From Prinia subflava (lineage: Eukaryota > Chordata > Aves > Passeriformes > Cisticolidae): a stretch of 64,000 nt of DNA. The translations under genes were made by a program, and so were the position numbers. This document shows, one piece after another, positions 63,322 through 64,000 of this stretch (position 1 is the stretch's first letter; every line of letters begins with the position of its first letter). The stretch covers positions 3,100,001 through 3,164,000 of the forward strand of contig NW_026960609.1 of the NCBI RefSeq assembly GCF_021018805.1. Reading direction: 5' to 3'. The notes beneath the pieces are model-generated. The model saw only the letters and a list, made by a program, of their open reading frames with translations, had not been told where the DNA came from and did no database searches.

Positions 63322-64000
63322 TCAATTTTCAGCACTCTCCGCGTCTTCTTGAGGTGCTTCAGGTAAGTCGTCGCTGTCTCTGTGAGTGTCACCGCCGGTT
63401 GGTATCTTTTCCTGTGGACACGCACGGGTAAAGCGACTCGGCACCCAGACAGGTCCTGCTTCTCCTGCAGAAACACACATATAACCGCGACCATTAAACA
63501 AGACTGGACTGGGTCCCTGCCATTCACCCGTTCGCATGTCCTTATGATATACGTAAAGTCCTGGAATTGCTTGTGGTCTCCCTTCTTTCACAGCCTGGTG
63601 GTGGATGACAACTGCAGGCTCTTCTCGCCCTTCTGCTAGGCATAAGTAATTTAAAGTGAACAGCACTTTAGATAAACGATTGGTCACATCTAGGTCATTG
63701 CCTTGCTTCTGCTTTGCGAGATACTCTTTCAGCGTCCGATGAGCCCGTTCCACAATGGCTTGGCCAGTAGGAGAGTGAGGAATCCCGGTAGTATGTTTGA
63801 CTCCCCACTTTTGCAGAAACCTAGCAACTCGTTGTCCCACATAAGCTGGACCATTGTCAGTTTTGATTTCTGCAGGCACTCCCATCACCGAAAAGCAAAC
63901 AGTCAAATGTCTCTCAACGTGCAGAGCTCTTTCCCCAGTTTGTGCTGTGGCCCAAATGAATTTGGAGTAGGTATCAATAGTGACATGAACATATTTCAAC
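63322..64000 (-). CDS. pol: P7 integrase C-terminal two-thirds, cut by window edge
   Basis: An open frame of at least 225 codons ends at 63322 and continues beyond the right edge. The first residues (YVHVTIDTYSKFIWAT) belong to the catalytic core; the first catalytic Asp lies just outside the window. KTDNGPAY gives the second Asp and AIVERAHRTLKEYL the Glu. The C-terminal domain has GRGYMCVSAGEAGPVWVP and an acidic tail. No stop or shift is seen. Env begins 78 bp downstream, so the two would be expressed from unspliced and spliced RNA respectively. Confidence 0.92.
   Translation of the reverse strand, partial: LKYVHVTIDTYSKFIWATAQTGERALHVERHLTVCFSVMGVPAEIKTDNGPAYVGQRVARFLQKWGVKHTTGIPHSPTGQAIVERAHRTLKEYLAKQKQGNDLDVTNRLSKVLFTLNYLCLAEGREEPAVVIHHQAVKEGRPQAIPGLYVYHKDMRTGEWQGPSPVLFNGRGYMCVSAGEAGPVWVPSRFTRACPQEKIPTGGDTHRDSDDLPEAPQEDAESAEN

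Overview
This is a vertebrate, almost certainly avian, genomic window with no host protein gene that I can support. Evidence for a bird: a CR1-type LINE 3' end with the terminal ATTCTGTGATTCT motif (about 32.18-32.36 kb), and long terminal repeats (LTRs) and retroviral proteins of alpha/beta-like (class II) and ERVL-like types. More than half of the sequence is endogenous retrovirus (ERV), stacked by repeated insertion. Such density is common on avian W chromosomes and in other low-recombination DNA, but that placement is an inference.

I name the elements P1-P8 and the LTR families A-L. Left block (1-20.1 kb): P1 is the 3' end of a plus-strand element with an LTR-A. P2 is an env-less ERVL-like plus-strand element (3524-19400) holding two later insertions. 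One is P3, a complete but decayed minus-strand class II provirus (3848-14593, target-site duplication CAGAAG), itself hit by LTR-K and LTR-L. The other is a solo LTR-D (CACCAG), itself hit by a solo LTR-B (GTAGG). P8, an LTR-A 5' LTR plus leader on the minus strand, abuts the right end of P2.

Middle block (20.1-39.3 kb): non-coding AT-rich host-like DNA with solo LTRs of families B, J, A and H (twice), a CR1 fragment, simple repeats and an imperfect palindrome of about 390 bp.

Right block (39.3-64 kb): P5 is a plus-strand retrovirus whose RNase H is split by P4, a minus-strand class II provirus (43664-60208, GAAATA). P4 carries a solo LTR-I in gag, an LTR-H in its 3' LTR, and a solo LTR-B (GTTTG) beside env. 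That LTR-B contains P6, the youngest element (45010-51541, GGATGG). P6 is env-less, has open gag, pro and pol reading frames linked by two -1 slippery sites, and 342-bp LTRs that differ at about six positions. After P5 comes P7, a minus-strand LTR-A provirus entering from the right edge with an uninterrupted integrase and a full-length env.

The proviral genes are retroviral modules (Gag assembly, protease, reverse transcriptase/RNase H, integrase, envelope), mostly broken by stops, frameshifts, deletions and insertions. P6 gag-pro-pol and P7 env and integrase stand out as intact.
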